Assembly: GCF_001625215.2 (NCBI RefSeq)
Contig: NC_030383.2
Span: 1,872,779-1,936,778, forward strand
DNA: 64,000 bases
Source of the DNA: Daucus carota subsp. sativus
Taxonomy: Eukaryota > Streptophyta > Magnoliopsida > Apiales > Apiaceae
Direction of reading: 5' to 3'
Below, one piece after another: positions 30,589-42,613 of the stretch (within the stretch, counting starts at the first letter, position 1; each line of letters starts with the position of its first letter). The notes under the pieces are model-generated. The model searched no databases. It was not told the DNA's origin and was given only the letters and a program-made list of their open reading frames with translations. The translations under genes were made by a program, and so were the position numbers.

Positions 30589-33585
30589 TGTTAGGTCCCG
30601 ATAGATGGTTTAATTAAGCTAGAAGGGGGGGGTTGAATAGCTTAATCACCAATTAAAAATATTTATGTCGTTTTAAAAAGTTTTCACCCCTTCTTTAGAA
30701 CTTGTATCGAGAGTATTGGCAGTTACGTGCGGAAGTGTAAGAAAAGAAAAGGAAAATATCACACGAGCGATTTTATCCTGGTTCGCGGTGGCTAACTCAA
30801 CCCTTGGAGTCCACTCACCCCTAGTCCAGTCCCCGAGCTCCTCCCCGGACTCGAGATTTTCTCTACTATAAAGAACTCCTTTACAGTAGGCGGAGAAGCC
30901 TTTACAAATATATATCTTGGAGCGTAACTCTTCGTTACCTCCTCACTATAAATGTAAATAACAAGACTTGTCTCGGAACGTAACTATCCTCGTTACTTCC
31001 TCAAAGTCGTTGCACCTCCAGTGGTCTTTGTACTTCTAAACCTTTCGCCGGTCTTGGATCTTAGGTATTAGGTCTTGGGTCTTTCCTCTTCTTCACGGTG
31101 CGATGACTATCAACTCCCCGTCAATACGTCAAAGACTTGGGTCTTAGAACGAAGATCACCTCACTTCACTTCACCTCACTGCAAAAGTTAGAACACAATA
31201 TCCACAAGCAAATATATCCTTGTTTTATAAAAGTTTTGGTTCCGCAAGTTTTAGTCCAATTTTAACCACGTTGAAATTAGTCGATTATAACGTTTTAGTA
31301 TGGTGGTTAAGTCGTTGGTTCAATTTTAACAAATTATATCGCGCGGAGAAATATAAGTTGTTGATTTTAATAAAATCGAGTGATGAGTGAGTTTGAAAAG
31401 ACGGAGTCGAAGTCGAGCAAGATATATCGCACACACTCTCACGAACGCAATCGAACCAAGTAGCTTGTTCGGATAACACCCCGCGATAGCGAAAAGGCCC
31501 AAACGGGGTTTACCACCGAAACAAGTAAAATCACTCACGTCACACACGTTCGGAAAATAAACACGTAATACCACGTATCTTATCTTAATGATATCCCCAC
31601 CGAGCACAGGGCTGAAAAATGGGTTTCTCACTAAAACAAGAAGGGTATGGGAGTGATGGGAATGGGAGCACAAATATGAGTTAGTGAGCAAATAAAGTTA
31701 GTGCACAAATTCCCGATAATAACGAGTGGCCAACTCGAGTATTTTGAAATCAAGAGAGCTTAAGATGAAGAGAAATTTGTTTAAAAAGCCCTTTGAAAAT
31801 GGTCGATTAAGACTCGGATAATTGAAGCTAAAAGAAACCACTTACACGATTAATGCACGAAAGTTCGCCGGAGAAACTCGTCGGAGGTTCGATACGACTT
31901 TAAGCACACGAACGAATTTGGGCAGCCCTTCGGGAGGTTGAAACGAGTGGTTTATGAAAATGCTAAGATGAGCGGAGCTTGGTTGGGTGGAACGAAGCTT
32001 CGGGGTTTAAAACCTTGTATATATCGGAATATATGAAGAATCGAAGGTTTTAAAGATGAAGTAGAAGAAGTGGGCACTTGAATAAACTTTGGGAGAGTGT
32101 TTCTTCTCTAAAATCTCAGCATATATTTGGCTATTAGCTTAGGAAAAATGAATGGGTGGAGGGGTGTATTTATAGGAGAGAATGGGTGGGGTAAATGTAA
32201 GAAAAGTAGAAGTAAAAATGCAAATGGTAATTTTGCAAACCTTGGCCACCACTCAACTTTGTCCCCTTGTCCCCCACACCTAAAAAGGTGTTCTTGACCA
32301 GCATCTTGGACTAAAAATGCAGGGCATTTATTGCACTAGAAGACAGACACGCTTTACGAGATACCGATAAAAATCGTTACATTAAAAATGCGATATTTCG
32401 AACGTGCGAAATAAATTACGGAAAAAATATGATAAATCTTAGAATATTAGAAAATGGCATTCTGGAAATTTTGGTAATTTTTGGTCAACCCTAGCTTGGT
32501 CAAACGTTCAGCCAGTGATCGGGTCGGCAGACAGAAAACGCTCCGAAATGCAAGTTCTCGGAAAATTACGAAAATTTAACCATGCACTAAGAATAATGTT
32601 TAATTGGCTAATCTCAAGTTTCAAGTCATTTTGGCAAGTGGAAGTATTTTATTTGGATTTAAAACGATAAATCAGGTTTTCGGGTTTTAAATAAAATACG
32701 ATAATTCTTTCGAAATTATCAGAGAGGGAATATGGCCAAACTTAAAACTTGAATAAATACTTAAAATATATTCCCATAAAGATAAAATACTTTTGAGGGA
32801 CGGGAATAATCTTAAGGTATTTAAACCGATTTTCTAAGATAAAAGCCGTTTTATGAAAAACCGAAACACTTCGTCTTTTGGAAAACAGAGAAGGATACTT
32901 GACGAAGGTTTTGATACCAAAATACTTAGAAAAATATTGTTCATGATAAATCATGAATTTGATACGTTGAAAGAGCTTTCTAAGTATTGTGAATATTTTT
33001 CTCCGAAAAAAATACTGAATTTGAGAGACCGGGAGAAAATATTTCAGAAGAGGTATAAAAGTGATATTAATATTTTTAGAGACAAATATTAATATGGAGA
33101 AAATAAATCCTTCCTTGGATAAAATAAATCTTGAGGAATGAAGGATTTAGTAATTTTTGAAAGATTTAAAATAATTTATTCCGAGAGATAATAAATGTTT
33201 TAAATATGGAATAAATTACTTTAAATATAAATTTTGTAAATAATGTAACATGAGTACTCTAAAGAATACCAAATCTTGATAGTCCTTTTTCGAGCGTCAT
33301 GTAATTTTAATATTGCAGTAGCAAGAAAGAAGTAATCTAGTCTTACGAAACGCCTCTGCGCCACTATTGCGTAATCAGAAAAATTTCCTTTAAAAATAAA
33401 TGTATTTTGATATGAAGGAAAATTTAGAGATTAAAAATTACTTGCCAAAAATAACTTTCCACTTTTAATTAATCAAATAAATTAATGTCCTATTTGGGAG
33501 GATTACTAGGTGAATTTAATTTTAATGTTTGTCACAAATACCGAAACAAATATATAAATAATTATATATCGAAGATATCCTTTCA
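30589..33585 (-). repeat. 5' LTR of the Copia element (promoter LTR)
   Basis: Same length and, where compared, same sequence as the 3' LTR. The TATA-like CTATAAATAC lies at 32,175-32,166, so transcription should start near 32,140, giving U3 about 1.45 kb and R-U5 about 1.55 kb. At 3 kb this is unusually long for Copia. Confidence 0.95.
32166..32175 (-). promoter_or_regulatory. TATA box in the 5' LTR
   Basis: CTATAAATAC on the minus strand in a CT-rich setting, about mid-LTR; the best candidate core promoter for the full-length element RNA. Confidence 0.6.
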
Positions 33586-33590
33586 AAATA
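33586..33590. repeat. Target-site duplication AAATA, right
   Basis: Partner of 14,639-14,643. Confidence 0.93.
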
Positions 33591-33751
33591 ATAAAGATAG
33601 TCTATCACTGTAGCAACGGAAATCGCCCAGCAACAGTCTGAAATATACAATCAAACAAGACAGAGTCAAAAAAGTATATATATACAAACAAACATGTGTC
33701 GAGAAAAATAGTATATACAAGCTTAGTGCATGCTCTCTGGTTGAATACAAC

Positions 33752-33843
33752 TTTCCAGATCAGGCATCTCATTCAATAAATTGTACTGAAATAAATCATT
33801 TTCCAGATCAGGCATCTCATTCAATAAATTGCACTGAAATAAA
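33752..33843. repeat. 48-bp tandem duplication
   Basis: TTTCCAGATCAGGCATCTCA recurs at 33,752 and 33,800, with one visible substitution over the unit. Confidence 0.88.
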
Positions 33844-33946
33844 TTTAAACACATAAATAATTTTGTATATCATGATAAAGTATAAACAGAGGAGTAAGAC
33901 ATTTTAATAACTATAAATACTAACATTTTTGTTCAACTACAGATTA

Positions 33947-34012
33947 GACATCCAATAAAATTAATAAATGAAAATATTGGACATCCAATAAAGTTAATAA
34001 ATGAAAATATTG
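33947..34012. repeat. 33-bp tandem duplication
   Basis: GACATCCAATAAA followed by TTAATAAATGAAAATATTG occurs twice in succession, with one substitution. Confidence 0.88.
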
Positions 34013-34074
34013 GGTATTAGATACATCTTATTTTGTACTAATTACTTCATACATAAAGATGAAGAAAAGAGTCT

Positions 34075-34430
34075 CGACACTCATATAAATATTTCATTTT
34101 AAGATTTTAACTAATAGAACAGTAACAAATCATAGGTACAATCAAAATCCTTAAAATACAAAAAACACATTAAATCATGTAAAGAAACTAGGATACTCAC
34201 ACACATGATTTTATTTTCAAGATTCAACTAGTTAAACATGAATAATGCATCGGTACTGTTAAAACGCTAAAAAACATATAATAAACATGAACAGTGAATT
34301 TAAAAAAATTAGAACTCTCACACAAATGATTTCATTTGAAGATTCAACTAGTTAAATAGAAATAAGACACAGGTACAATCAAAATTCTAAAAAATAAAAA
34401 ACACTGCAAAATACTGTATGATCTTAGTAG
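34075..34430. repeat. Three degenerate copies of a 118-120 bp unit
   Basis: Copies start near 34,076, 34,194 and 34,314 and share TTCATTTTAAGATT-like, CAACTAGTTAAA and GGTACAATCAAAAT words. Divergence is substantial, so the array is old. Confidence 0.7.
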
Positions 34431-35251
34431 AGAGTCTACAATCAAATCAGATATGTAGTTAAGGAAACATATTTATCATGTATCTTAAAGTTATTACTCT
34501 TTTGGAAGGGGCTGGTGGAGCAAATCTACAAAGTATCTGATCGTATGAACTGTGACATTTGACTATACAATACTCTTATGCATATACTTAGTTATAATAA
34601 ATAATCTATGCAAATTTTTATTATTTTATTCATTACTTATATTCATGTTTTTCAAAATTTGATTCAATCGATTAATTTTCTCGAACAACCGACTTCTTAT
34701 ACTTAAATTATACAATAAAATATAAAATCTCAAGAAGGGCAAAGCAAGTATTCTCAATGTTATAAGTTATACTCACTCCACCTACCCATTTCCATATATT
34801 TTTTTCGTTTTTCGTCACGCATTTTAAGGTGCATATAAAATATAATTTAATATTTTTTATGTTAAATTTTTCTTTTTTTGAATAAAAATGTAAACACTAA
34901 ACTTTTATTTAGAAAGAGAAATTTTTTTAAAAAAATTTATACAAGCATGTTTTACGGACTCTTAAAATACGTGTCGAGTCCCCGTTCTCCAACTATAAAA
35001 CTTATGGAACCGAGGTTGTGTTGTTCAGTATTTTACGCTAAATTTTTTATCATATGACTCCTTATAATATTTACGTATAGTTTATTGAAATGGATGACGA
35101 ATGAGGATTTTAATGCTTACTTTCAATAATGATTTTATTATTTTTGCATCATCAATGATTTTGGTGAGGTCATGCTATGGTGAGGATTTGAGAAGGATAT
35201 TAAACATATCGACTACCTTCTTAGATTTTCTCAGGCACAAATATCTCTCAA

Positions 35252-35253
<2 letters not shown>

Positions 35254-35290
<37 letters not shown>
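35254..35290. repeat. (TA)n microsatellite
   Basis: About 18 uninterrupted TA dinucleotides. Confidence 0.95.
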
Positions 35291-35292
<2 letters not shown>

Positions 35293-36221
35293 TTTCTCAC
35301 ACTATGGAAGTTCAAAGTTGGCCTAGAAGGATTTTTGACCTTAAATTATTATTTTAGTTGATTTTAAGATCTTAAAATTTGTTTACTAGAAAATAAACCC
35401 TAATATATAAGTTTGTTATAAATACTCTCACTTGGTACATTATAATAAGTGCCGGAATGTGAGGAGTGTGTAAGATTTTCGACGCATCTCCACCTCTCAT
35501 CATCTCGAGATCCGTGCCGCGACCTCATCGTTCAATCGCTCTCGGCGTTTTCTCCTCTATGCGATCGTTCTGCCCCACCGCTTCTGTTTGCTCAGGCTCT
35601 TTCACCGCTCCCGAATCTCTCTACATGTGCTCTGCTCGTATTTTTGCATCTGTGTATGCATAAATGTGTGTATGAATTTTCATGTTCAAGAGAGTTGAAG
35701 ATGTAATGCCGATTGCTATTAATCATGAACGTGAGGAGCCGAGGTGGAGATAGAGAGGGAGGAGAGAGAAAGTGTGCAGGGAGGATGGAGAGTGATAGGA
35801 CAGAGAAAGTAATGAGGAAGTGAATATGGTATTTTTACAATTTAATTAGTAGATTCGTAGAAGTAGATGAAAGTCGTGGTATAAATTATAATATTATAAA
35901 AATTTACAAATTTTTTTTTTTTAAAATATAAAAAATTGAGAATGACATCCAACAAATAGTATAAAGAAATGAATGTAACACGAGTAAAATTTAGAATGAA
36001 AAATCAGTCATTAACCCTATATTGATAATATACATAATATTTATAACGTTTTAACATTCAACGTTTATAACATGTTTTGAAAAGGCTATCTTTTGCAATG
36101 TTATCCTTTTTTTAGCCGAAACTCATATGAAAATACCTGCAAAATTTAAAATCCCTAAAGTAAAATTATGTAACATTCGTTACTTTATCTAATGTTTGAA
36201 GTTCAAACTCATATAATAATA

Positions 36222-36434
36222 CTCACTCTGTCTCAATTAATTCTATATGTTTACTATTTGGTACGCACTTTAATGATTCTATAAAATATGATTCTAGAAC
36301 TTATTTTTAAGATTTTTTTTCTAAATAAAAATTCAATAGTTAAATTTTTATTCAAAATAAAATTAAAAAAATAAATTATAGAATTATATTTTAGAGGAGC
36401 ATTAAAATGTGTGCCGCTTCTCTTGCGGAGGGAG
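36222..36434. mobile_element. Stowaway-type MITE
   Basis: A 213-bp element with ends CTCACTCTGTCTC and GCGGAGGGAG, flanked by TA at 36,220-36,221 and 36,435-36,436. The termini have several mismatches, indicating age. Confidence 0.75.
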
Positions 36435-36889
36435 TAAAACTAAAATATTATATTGTGTAGTTCAGTGTTTTATTATCACAAATTTAACACTCTATGATAT
36501 AATATTTTATTGTTATATTAGCGATCACATTTTCAGATTATTATATTTTTTTTCAGGATATTTCAGCCTCGAATCATGAAATTCAGGCATTTTCTCCCGC
36601 CTAATTTGGTAGGAGTAGAATAATTGAAGCGTAGAGGTTAAAGTGTATGGGTCAACTAGAAGCGGCCTACCCATTTGTATCCGCAATCTGCGGCACAAAG
36701 CTGAGTAGTCCACACCTCGCTAGTCACTATGCACCTAGTTTTTCAACCCCTTGTACTTTGGTCTTTGTTTGCTATCCATATACTTTTGCACACACATACG
36801 TACAAAAGGATTGATAATTTATTGGTAGATAGTAGGAAGAGCGTTGTAGGCCTCATGTTTATTTATTTATATATTTTCGCTAAATTATA

Positions 36890-37118
36890 CCCCCTCCGTC
36901 CCATCAGTTTACGTTACTTTTTGACATGCATTTTAAAACTTTTATAAAAAATACTTACATTATATATTTATTTTTAAAAAAAATCCTGAAAAAAGTTTGA
37001 CGTTTAAACTTTTATTCAAAAAAAGAAAAATTAAAAAAACATTATTGAACTATACTTTATAAGAGTCTCAAAATGCGTGCAAACAATTAACGTAAACATC
37101 CTGCTGGGACGGAGTGAG
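36890..37118. mobile_element. Stowaway-type MITE
   Basis: A 229-bp element with ends CCCCCTCCGTCCCA and TGGGACGGAGTGAG, flanked by TA at 36,888-36,889 and 37,119-37,120. Confidence 0.88.
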
Positions 37119-38332
37119 TATATAATATATATAATATATCCTTACATTTAAATTATTCGATATCTATAAACTTCTATAATTGTCTCTCGACACCACACTC
37201 ACAACCAACTCCCAAATTTTCAAAAAGTAAAAACAGATAAAATAAATACATATAAGACATTCGACTTTATGCTCCTATATCTTTTTAGGATGGAAACAAC
37301 CGGAAAAAACGAAAATCCAAAAAGATTAAACGGAAAAAATGAAAAATAAGTAATGGGGTTAAACCAAAAGATACTTGTAATACTGGTATAAGTTTATTTA
37401 CTAATGTAATTTTTTTTAAAAATTATAGTTTGATATTCAATAAAATAATTTTCTTATGACTCGAGAATACAAAGATCATTTGAAATTATCCTAATTTTCT
37501 CATATTTTTATTTTTTTTCAATACGGTGCCACATAAAATAGATATTTTACCGCAATAAACCAGCAACACAAAATAAAAACAGAAAGATGATTACGACAAG
37601 ATCTGAAAAATTCTCAGGTTAGATAAGAAGTCAGATATCCCGATTCTGACAAATGCCATTTCGTTATTACCAACCTATTCCCTACCGTTATCTTCGCAAC
37701 AAACTCACAACTAGAACGACAAACTCATTTACACTACCCGATATTTCACTTTGCATAAATATAGTAATATACCACTAATGTATGTTAGGACCGCATATTT
37801 TTGGGGCGTTTGTTCATGAATAATAAATAATGAATAGTAATAAACTTAGTTAAGGATAATCGAAATCTTTCATATTTGGATTCGCTATTTTGTAATATTA
37901 TATTAGGCATTTGTATTTGTCATTTCATAGCATGGAACGTGAATCCATTTTCACTCAATACTTGAAATACTCGTTTTCATTGTCAATTTACATTCTCATC
38001 TAACATCTCCTTAAAATTTTACATCTATTTTTCAATTTAAATTAAAAACATCTGTTTTTTGTCGTAACATTGTGTCTATATTAGTCTTTTAAAAAATATT
38101 TATTAAGTTATCAAATATATTTTGATTTAACTAAAAATTTATATCCTATAAATTCATAGATTTACAGGGGTAAGTTAACCGATTAATTTCAATTTTTAGT
38201 GCGGAGGACGTTATATGTACATATTCGAAATACATACCACAGTCACACACACAAACACTCGGTGACTTTAAACATTTACCTTCTGCTTTCTTTCGCAAAC
38301 ACATTAAAATTTAAACATATCACATATGTGCA

Positions 38333-38341
38333 GCTATAAAT
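38333..38341 (+). promoter_or_regulatory. TATA box of the DUF620 gene
   Basis: GCTATAAATCC, about 115 bases before the ATG at 38,452, is the best TATA match in the upstream 200 bases. Confidence 0.55.
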
Positions 38342-38451
38342 CCACACGCTCTACACTATTTACATGCACACTTCATTTTATTACATAATCTAAACTAGAT
38401 AAGTCACAAGACAGAAAGCAACTGCTCTTTGTCTCTGCAATACACTAAATA

Positions 38452-40963
38452 ATGGAGAAAAAACAAGGCTTCTTTTCTGCATTAAAGCAAGAAGTCGTAA
38501 GAGGCCTCTCTCCGGGAAGAACTCGCCGGAAAAGCATTTCCGGCGGGTCAGTCTCGGGTTCTGTGACCCGGAAAAGGGTGACCCAGGTAGCAATGCAGGA
38601 GTTTCTGGCCGAAAAATCCGGTGGGCTCAGGCCTGTTGAAGCTTTGGCGCCATTAAGAGAAGGCCCAGATACAGAGGAAGGAATGGACGGTCGAGATTGG
38701 AAGTGGGGTCAGTGGATGAGGGCCCCACTGAGCCGTGCACCGTCGGATTTGAGGATGCTTATGGGTGTGTTGGGGGCGCCTTTGGCTCCTGTGCATGTTA
38801 GCTGGAATGAGCCTTTTCCTCATCTTAGCATCAAAGATACTCCCATTGTATGTTGCCCTTTAACTCTATTATCTCTTATTTTTTTTTATTCATTACTCTG
38901 CTGACTGCTCCCTCCTGTTGATTAGCAAGTATTTGATTAGTATACATGTATACGTAGGAATGAAGAGAATACCAACACTTATTTTTAATATTTCTATAAA
39001 ATACAGTTTAATTAATTATAACATTATTTTTTCTTCTTAACAAAAATTTAATGTTTAAATTTTATTTGAAAACAAATTTTTTTTAAAATAAATTATAGAA
39101 CTATATTTAAAAGTTTTAGAATGCGTGTGAGAAAAAAACTGTATAGAAATGAGCGGGACGGGGTAGTATATTTTTAAATAATTTTTTTAATTCTTGTTGT
39201 GTGATTAATATTTAAATTTAAATATTTGATTACACGTACAAAAATTTAAATACTTACGTCGAAACCAACTAGAATCTTGGTCCAGGTCTTATTCTATGGT
39301 ACTGTGAAGCATATTTATAATTTGTTCCATGTTTTGCAGTTTGGTACTTTTGATAATGTACTTTATTGGTGCACTTTAGTTGGTCAGTATTCTTAAGAAA
39401 ATATTGTTCATTTTCTTGTGAAGAGTGTTGTTTCTTTTCATGCATGATTTGTTTCTTACAATGCTAACCCATATCCTCCAATCTGCTTAAACTGAATCAT
39501 ATAGATTAAAACAAACGTTGTTGAAATAGATTATTACAGTGGTTGAACATAGAACCTTTGATGTGGGATCACCTTTCTGCAATTATATGTAGTTGGCGAT
39601 GGTCTAAAGGTGAGACTCGTGTGTTTGAAAAACGCAAAATCGCCATTTTAGTCCTCCTTTGCTGAATGCTACCTATTTTAGCAATCTTTATATGAGATTT
39701 CAATGTGTTCTTTTCCATTTTTCGGAAGAAAACTAATATTTGAGTTACAATTGGACTTGTCTGTGGCGTTGTGTGTTTCATAGTGTGTGCTTTACAACCT
39801 TTAGATAGCTTTTCTTTGGGGTTGTAATACTGCCTCAATAGTTTAAAAGGTACAATTTAACAAAAATTGATGACATTAAGTTAAATGTTGACTCTAAATT
39901 TTTGTTGTTGCAGGAATCTTCATCTGCTCAGTACATATTGCAACAGTACATAGCAGCATCGGGAGGGCAGAAATTTCACAACTGTATTCACAATGCATAT
40001 GCAACGGGGAAGGTGCGGATGCTAGCCTTTGATAGTGAGACAGCTGGAAAAGCGGTTAAGAGTAGAAATTCCTCTAGAACAACAGAATCTGGTGGCTTTG
40101 TTTTGTGGCAGATGAATCCAGACATGTGGTATGTTGAGGTTGCACTTGGTGGTAGCAAGATTCATGCTGGTTGCAATGGGAAACTTGTATGGAGGCACAC
40201 ACCATGGCTTGGTTCACATGCTGCTAAGGGTCCTGTTAGACCATTGCGCCGTGCTCTTCAGGTGAAAATGCCTGCACTCATTCATGTCTTTGTAGCTTTA
40301 TATTCTTTTGATTTACTTTGGGAATTGATTATCGGACTTATTGTTTGCTTGTAGGGTCTTGACCCACGAACAACTGCAAATATGTTTACTAATGCAAGAT
40401 GCATAGGTGAAAAAAAGATCGATGGAGAGGATTGTTTCATCCTCAAACTTAGGGCTGATCCACAAACTTTGAAAGCAAGGAGTGAAGGTCCAGCAGAGAT
40501 CATACGACATGTCTTATTTGGCTATTTCAGCCAGAAAACAGGGCTCCTCCTACACTTAGAAGACTCTCATTTGACTCGTGTGCAAACCATTGGCGGTGAT
40601 GCTGTTTATTGGGAAACCACGATCAATTCATTTCTGGATGACTATAGGTCTGTTGAGGGAATCATGATTGCTCACTCAGGGCGGTCAGTGGTTACCCTTT
40701 TCAGGTTTGGAGAAACAGCAATGAGTCACACCAAGACGAGGATGGAAGAGGCATGGACAATCGAAGAAGTTGCATTTAATGTTCCAGGTCTGTCATTAGA
40801 ATGCTTCATTCCTCCTGCTGAAATAGGACATAGTTCTAGCAGTGAAACATGTGAGATTCCCCAGAACACAAGAGCAAAGAATACCGTTGCAGCTGCAGCT
40901 CATCGAACCAAATTTGCAACCAGTAACAGATTTTACATTGATAATAGATATGCCAGAAATTAG
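38452..40963 (+). CDS. DUF620 plant protein, three exons
   Basis: Exons 38,452-38,847, 39,914-40,261 and 40,355-40,963 join in phase through GT-AG introns (TTGTTGCAG and TGCTTGTAG acceptors) to give 450 residues. The N-terminus, with a basic GRTRRKS stretch, leads into GLRPVEALAPLREGPD and the W-rich DWKWGQWMRAP block. The long conserved middle (SAQYILQQYIAASGG; FVLWQMNPDMWYVEVALGG; KLVWRHTPWLG) and C-terminal region (LEDSHLTRVQ; WETTINSFLDDYRSVEG; EEAWTIEEVAFNVPGLS) are characteristic of the plant-specific DUF620 family (PF04788). Length is typical. There is no signal peptide or membrane segment. Molecular function of the family is not established. An old Stowaway remnant lies in the first intron, near 38,936-39,170. 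Confidence 0.93.
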
Positions 40964-42613
40964 TTATAACTTATAACGTGTTGGAAAAATTCCACATGTT
41001 AGGCTATATCTAGATTCTTGCAAGTTAGAATTGCAATTGGCAGAGGTTTTGCAAATTGATTATGATTCTCCAAAAATATGTATATATTTTCAGAATGTGC
41101 CGAGTCTGGTAATTCTTTCAACTATTACTTGGGAGTTCCATTTTCAACTGAGGACACTTCTGACGCATGGTATGAAACAGTCCGATGTTTGTTACTTCCT
41201 CGTTGATTCAATTTGTTTCCTGTGTTCTTTCAAAAGTAGCCATGATTCTGGATTGGTGTATTTAATGATGAAGCACAGGGGTTCAGGAAATTCTGCTCTG
41301 CAGTAGCTGCAAGCATCACCCTGATCTAGATTTCTACAAATCTATACTAAATTTGAATCCTGTGCTGCGTATCTAAGAACACATGCATTATCACAACACC
41401 ATTAGACCTGTCCTTCACTGCAGTCATAATCTGCAGAAAAATCTTCTTTCACTTCAATCCATTACGCCTGCAACTTCGGATTCAAAGACATGTCCTACAT
41501 TCTCGTTGCTATTTATTCCTTTCTGAAAGCAACACGCCATTGCGGCACTGCCCTACAAACTCAATGATAAAGACCAGACAAGCTTTAGTCCATTCATCAC
41601 TCACTTTCATGACATCTCCGCGACACCTAATGCTAACAAACTTTGCCAGCAACACAACTACATCGCCATCTGATAAAACCAACATGACCCTATAATGACG
41701 ATTGTTCGTATTTTCATCGAACCTTACATTTCTGCAGCAGGGTAAGAAGGAATTCATTTTAGTAAGCTCTAAAGTCGACAAGACCCAGGGGCAGAAGTGT
41801 AGACAAGGGTGTACAAAATCTCGAACTTCATGTCCTAAAGTGAAATAACAAACCAATATTACGGGCCATCTGACTTAATTTTTAATACAGTGTCAGAATA
41901 ATTTTTTTGGTGTTAACAATAAATTGGGTGTAAAATTATTAATATAATAATAAATTATTATTGATTATTTTTAAAAATAGTCTTCTGAATTTTTTAAAAA
42001 TCATGTTTCAAAAATAAAAGTAATTATCGAAAAAAACTAATATCTGACTTATAAGTTGAAACTTGTCTTATCCATACGAGTTGTCATTCTATTTAAATGA
42101 AACATACCTGGATTTGGTTGGAACCTCAAGAATTTTAGATCCAGTGTCGAATATTAAACTACAGGAACACCATCATACATAATACATCCTATATTAACGA
42201 TCATAAATTTCTTTATAAAAATAATCATAAATTACAATATCACGAAAAATTTATTGAATTCAGTATATAGTTTACTCCCGCATCAAGTGAATAACTAGAA
42301 ATTTGACAACACTATATCATTCCGTAAAAAACTTAATCATTTTCGGTAGTATTATATTCTAGGTATTAGGCATAGAAATTATAAAATTAATTTGTATTTA
42401 TTATATAAAAATAAAAATTAATATTTAATTTTATTATTCACTCGCATCAGCTAACCAAGAACTCCCTGTCAAAGAAAAACCCAGAACTCAGAAGTCTCTC
42501 AATTGGGGTTTTTGTTCATCACTCTCTGTAAGTATACTTCATTTCTCTGCTCTTTATATGGACGTATATTTGTATGTATATGCTACTTAATTCCTTCTTC
42601 TTTTTTTTCAGCA
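40964..42613. other. DUF620 3' UTR, spacer and TGD5 5' region
   Basis: No convincing ORF. The last 200 bases likely hold the TGD5 leader; TTTTTTTTCAG directly before GCAATGG looks like a 3' splice site, so a 5' UTR intron starting near 42,529 (CTCTGTAAGTATAC) is likely. Confidence 0.5.

Larger units (their letters stand above)
14644..33585 (-). mobile_element. Complete Sirevirus-like Ty1/Copia retrotransposon, 18.9 kb
   Basis: Two direct 2,997-bp LTRs (14,644-17,640 and 30,589-33,585, constant offset 15,945) bound a 12,948-bp interior and are flanked by AAATA. On the minus strand the order is 5' LTR, PBS, gag, pol, a 4.8-kb non-coding stretch, ORF3, repeated PPTs, 3' LTR. Pol order (protease, integrase, RT, RNase H) makes it Copia. 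The long gag, the [13 protein letters not shown] protease start, repeated polypurine tracts and an extra ORF after pol point to the Sirevirus/Maximus lineage. The LTRs look identical where compared, including a shared pair of accidental ORFs, so insertion is very recent. At 18.9 kb it is large for Copia, mainly through its long LTRs and the spacer around ORF3. Confidence 0.95.
33591..38330. other. Spacer rich in tandem repeats and Stowaway relics
   Basis: No gene recognised. Contents listed separately: short tandem duplications, a 118-120 bp triplicate, a TA microsatellite and Stowaway elements. A degenerate Stowaway-like stretch, with internal similarity but no clean ends, lies at about 34,770-35,020. 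At 35,450-35,830 a more GC-rich patch has short open frames without recognisable homology. Confidence 0.5.

Noticed and set aside
35254..35290. TA tract as a regulatory TATA region
   Set aside because: A plain microsatellite with no gene positioned downstream.
41509..41856. 115-codon minus-strand frame downstream of DUF620
   Set aside because: No recognised domain, no promoter or splice context; the evidence is too weak to call a gene.
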